A DNA stretch of 64,000 bases from CAKZLS01 sp963771545 (GTDB lineage: Bacteria; Pseudomonadota; Alphaproteobacteria; Rhodospirillales; Defluviicoccaceae). Shown piece by piece: positions 63,111 to 64,000 of the stretch. The position numbers and the translations under genes are program-made. The DNA is taken from NCBI GenBank assembly GCA_963771545.1, contig CAVYTX010000002.1, positions 1,798,001-1,862,000 on the forward strand. The letters run 5' to 3'. The notes beneath the pieces were generated by a model that ran no database searches, was not told the DNA's origin, and saw only the letters and a program-made list of their open reading frames with translations. The number at the start of each line of letters is the position of its first letter. The stretch's first letter is position 1.

Positions 63111-64000
63111 ATGACAAGTATTCGTGACTATCCAATCGACGAGGATTTGCGTCTTGGGTTGGACGTCGGAATAGCCTCATGCGGAAGCGCGCTCCTTCGC
63201 ATTCGGGAGAACGCTCCAATCATTTTCATGGGCAGCCGATGCTTTGAAATTCCCGAGATTGCGAAAACCCGCAAACTGAAGAACGCTGAACGCCGAGAAA
63301 AGCGAAGCGCCCGCCGCACCATTCGACGGCGCAGGCAGCGTCTGCAGAAGATTCGGGCTCTCCTTAATAAAGCCGGTTTTCTATCAAGCCTCGACCCGGA
63401 CGATTTGCACGCAAATGGGAATGCGAGCCCTAACCCGTGGATCGCTCGCGCGGAAGGATTGAACCGCCGCTTGACCGAAGAGGAGTTCTCGGCGGCGCTG
63501 ATCCACATCGCCAAACACCGGGGCTTTAAGTCCAGCCGGAAATCGGACGTGGGCAACAACGCGCCCGACGACAATAAGAAGATGCTGTCGGCCATTGCTG
63601 GAATGAAGGAACGCGTCGCTCAGTACCGGACCGTGGGAGAAATGCTCTGCTTGGATGAACGCTTTCGCGACCGCAAGCGAAACAGGACGGGAGACTATAG
63701 CCACACGGTACCGCGCGATCTCCTAGTCGACGAGGTGTGGCAGCTTTTCAAAGCGCAGCAACGCTACGGCGAGAGCAGAGCCACCCCCGAACTCGCGTCA
63801 GAATTTGGAGAAATCGCTTTCAGCCAAGGAAAGCTGCAGGACAGCGAACACATGGTGGGAGTGTGTCCCTTCGAGAAACACGAAAAGCGAAGTTCGAAAC
63901 ATGCCTATTCCTTCGAATTGTTCCGTTATCTGAGCCGTCTCAACACCCTGACCCTGCGAAAGGCTGATGGCTCGAGCCGCAGACTGACCCGCGAAGAACT
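63111..64000 (+). CDS. cas9: Cas9, type II-C (Nme-like), N-terminal part
   Basis: The first 296 codons of Cas9, open to the right edge. RuvC-I is RLGLDVGIASCGSALL with catalytic Asp18. In NmeCas9 the equivalent is GIASVGWA, so the usual Trp is Ser here. The Arg-rich bridge helix follows (ERREKRSARRTIRRRRQRLQ). REC-lobe blocks match NmeCas9 in order: IHIAKHRGFKSSRK, RTGDYSHTVPRDLL, EHMVGVCPFE and AYSFELFRYLSRLNTL. The remaining RuvC motifs, HNH and PAM-interacting domain lie beyond the window. An ATG 10-20 nt after a G-rich stretch (GGGGGG) is the start. It is the RNA-guided nuclease of a CRISPR immune system. Confidence 0.95.
   Translation, partial: MTSIRDYPIDEDLRLGLDVGIASCGSALLRIRENAPIIFMGSRCFEIPEIAKTRKLKNAERREKRSARRTIRRRRQRLQKIRALLNKAGFLSSLDPDDLHANGNASPNPWIARAEGLNRRLTEEEFSAALIHIAKHRGFKSSRKSDVGNNAPDDNKKMLSAIAGMKERVAQYRTVGEMLCLDERFRDRKRNRTGDYSHTVPRDLLVDEVWQLFKAQQRYGESRATPELASEFGEIAFSQGKLQDSEHMVGVCPFEKHEKRSSKHAYSFELFRYLSRLNTLTLRKADGSSRRLTREE

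Overview
The window looks like chromosomal DNA from a GC-rich alphaproteobacterium, probably Rhodospirillales-like. Several gene orders support this: rnd divergent from aspS, a DUF2066 / AI-2E permease / hda block divergent from purM-purN with ndk nearby, pepA next to holC, and lptD-surA-pdxA-rsmA followed by convergent gmk-yicC. Most genes sit in tight operons with 1-4 nt ATGA, GTGA or TGATG overlaps. No tRNA or rRNA gene was seen.

Layout. 0-2.6 kb holds polyphosphate metabolism: pap runs off the left edge, with ppx divergent from it. 2.6-6.6 kb holds rnd, a HAD phosphatase and aspS. 6.7-15.3 kb is accessory: a HipA-like kinase broken by an in-frame TGA and coupled to a HIRAN-type gene, two orphan antitoxins, a palindromic repeat, a secreted protein, a 1261-residue galactose-oxidase-like protein, an IS30 remnant, a DUF2945 protein and a UDG-like protein. 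15.4-21.5 kb is housekeeping: SDR, hda, AI-2E permease, DUF2066, purM with an apparent ATA start, purN and ndk.

21.7-24.8 kb holds a ten-copy 12-bp tandem repeat, an orphan minus-strand terminator, a perfect CRP-type palindrome, a metal/corrinoid receptor gene, an intact IS1182-type element, and beside it a 255-nt inverted-repeat element that folds as a clean three-way junction. 24.8-41.6 kb holds CBS, PfkB, MFS, a GT39-like enzyme, an SGNH hydrolase, holC, pepA, and an AmmeMemoRadiSam locus whose Memo-AMMECR1 fusion is translationally coupled to an orphan molybdopterin subunit, CysQ and Sua5. A GlcD-like oxidase and higBA follow. 41.6-49.2 kb holds an NdvB-like glucan synthase, a small secreted protein, PhoX and an acyl-CoA dehydrogenase behind a perfect palindromic operator.

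49.4-57.4 kb is the outer-membrane, vitamin B6 and ribosome operon. 57.6-61.3 kb is a multi-PAS GGDEF/EAL gene interrupted by one frameshift. 61.3-62.8 kb is a protealysin-like protease with its emfourin-type inhibitor. At the right edge the first 296 codons of an Nme-like type II-C Cas9 begin at 63111. A structured region just upstream, on the opposite strand, looks like the tracrRNA. The CRISPR array and cas1/cas2 would lie outside the window.
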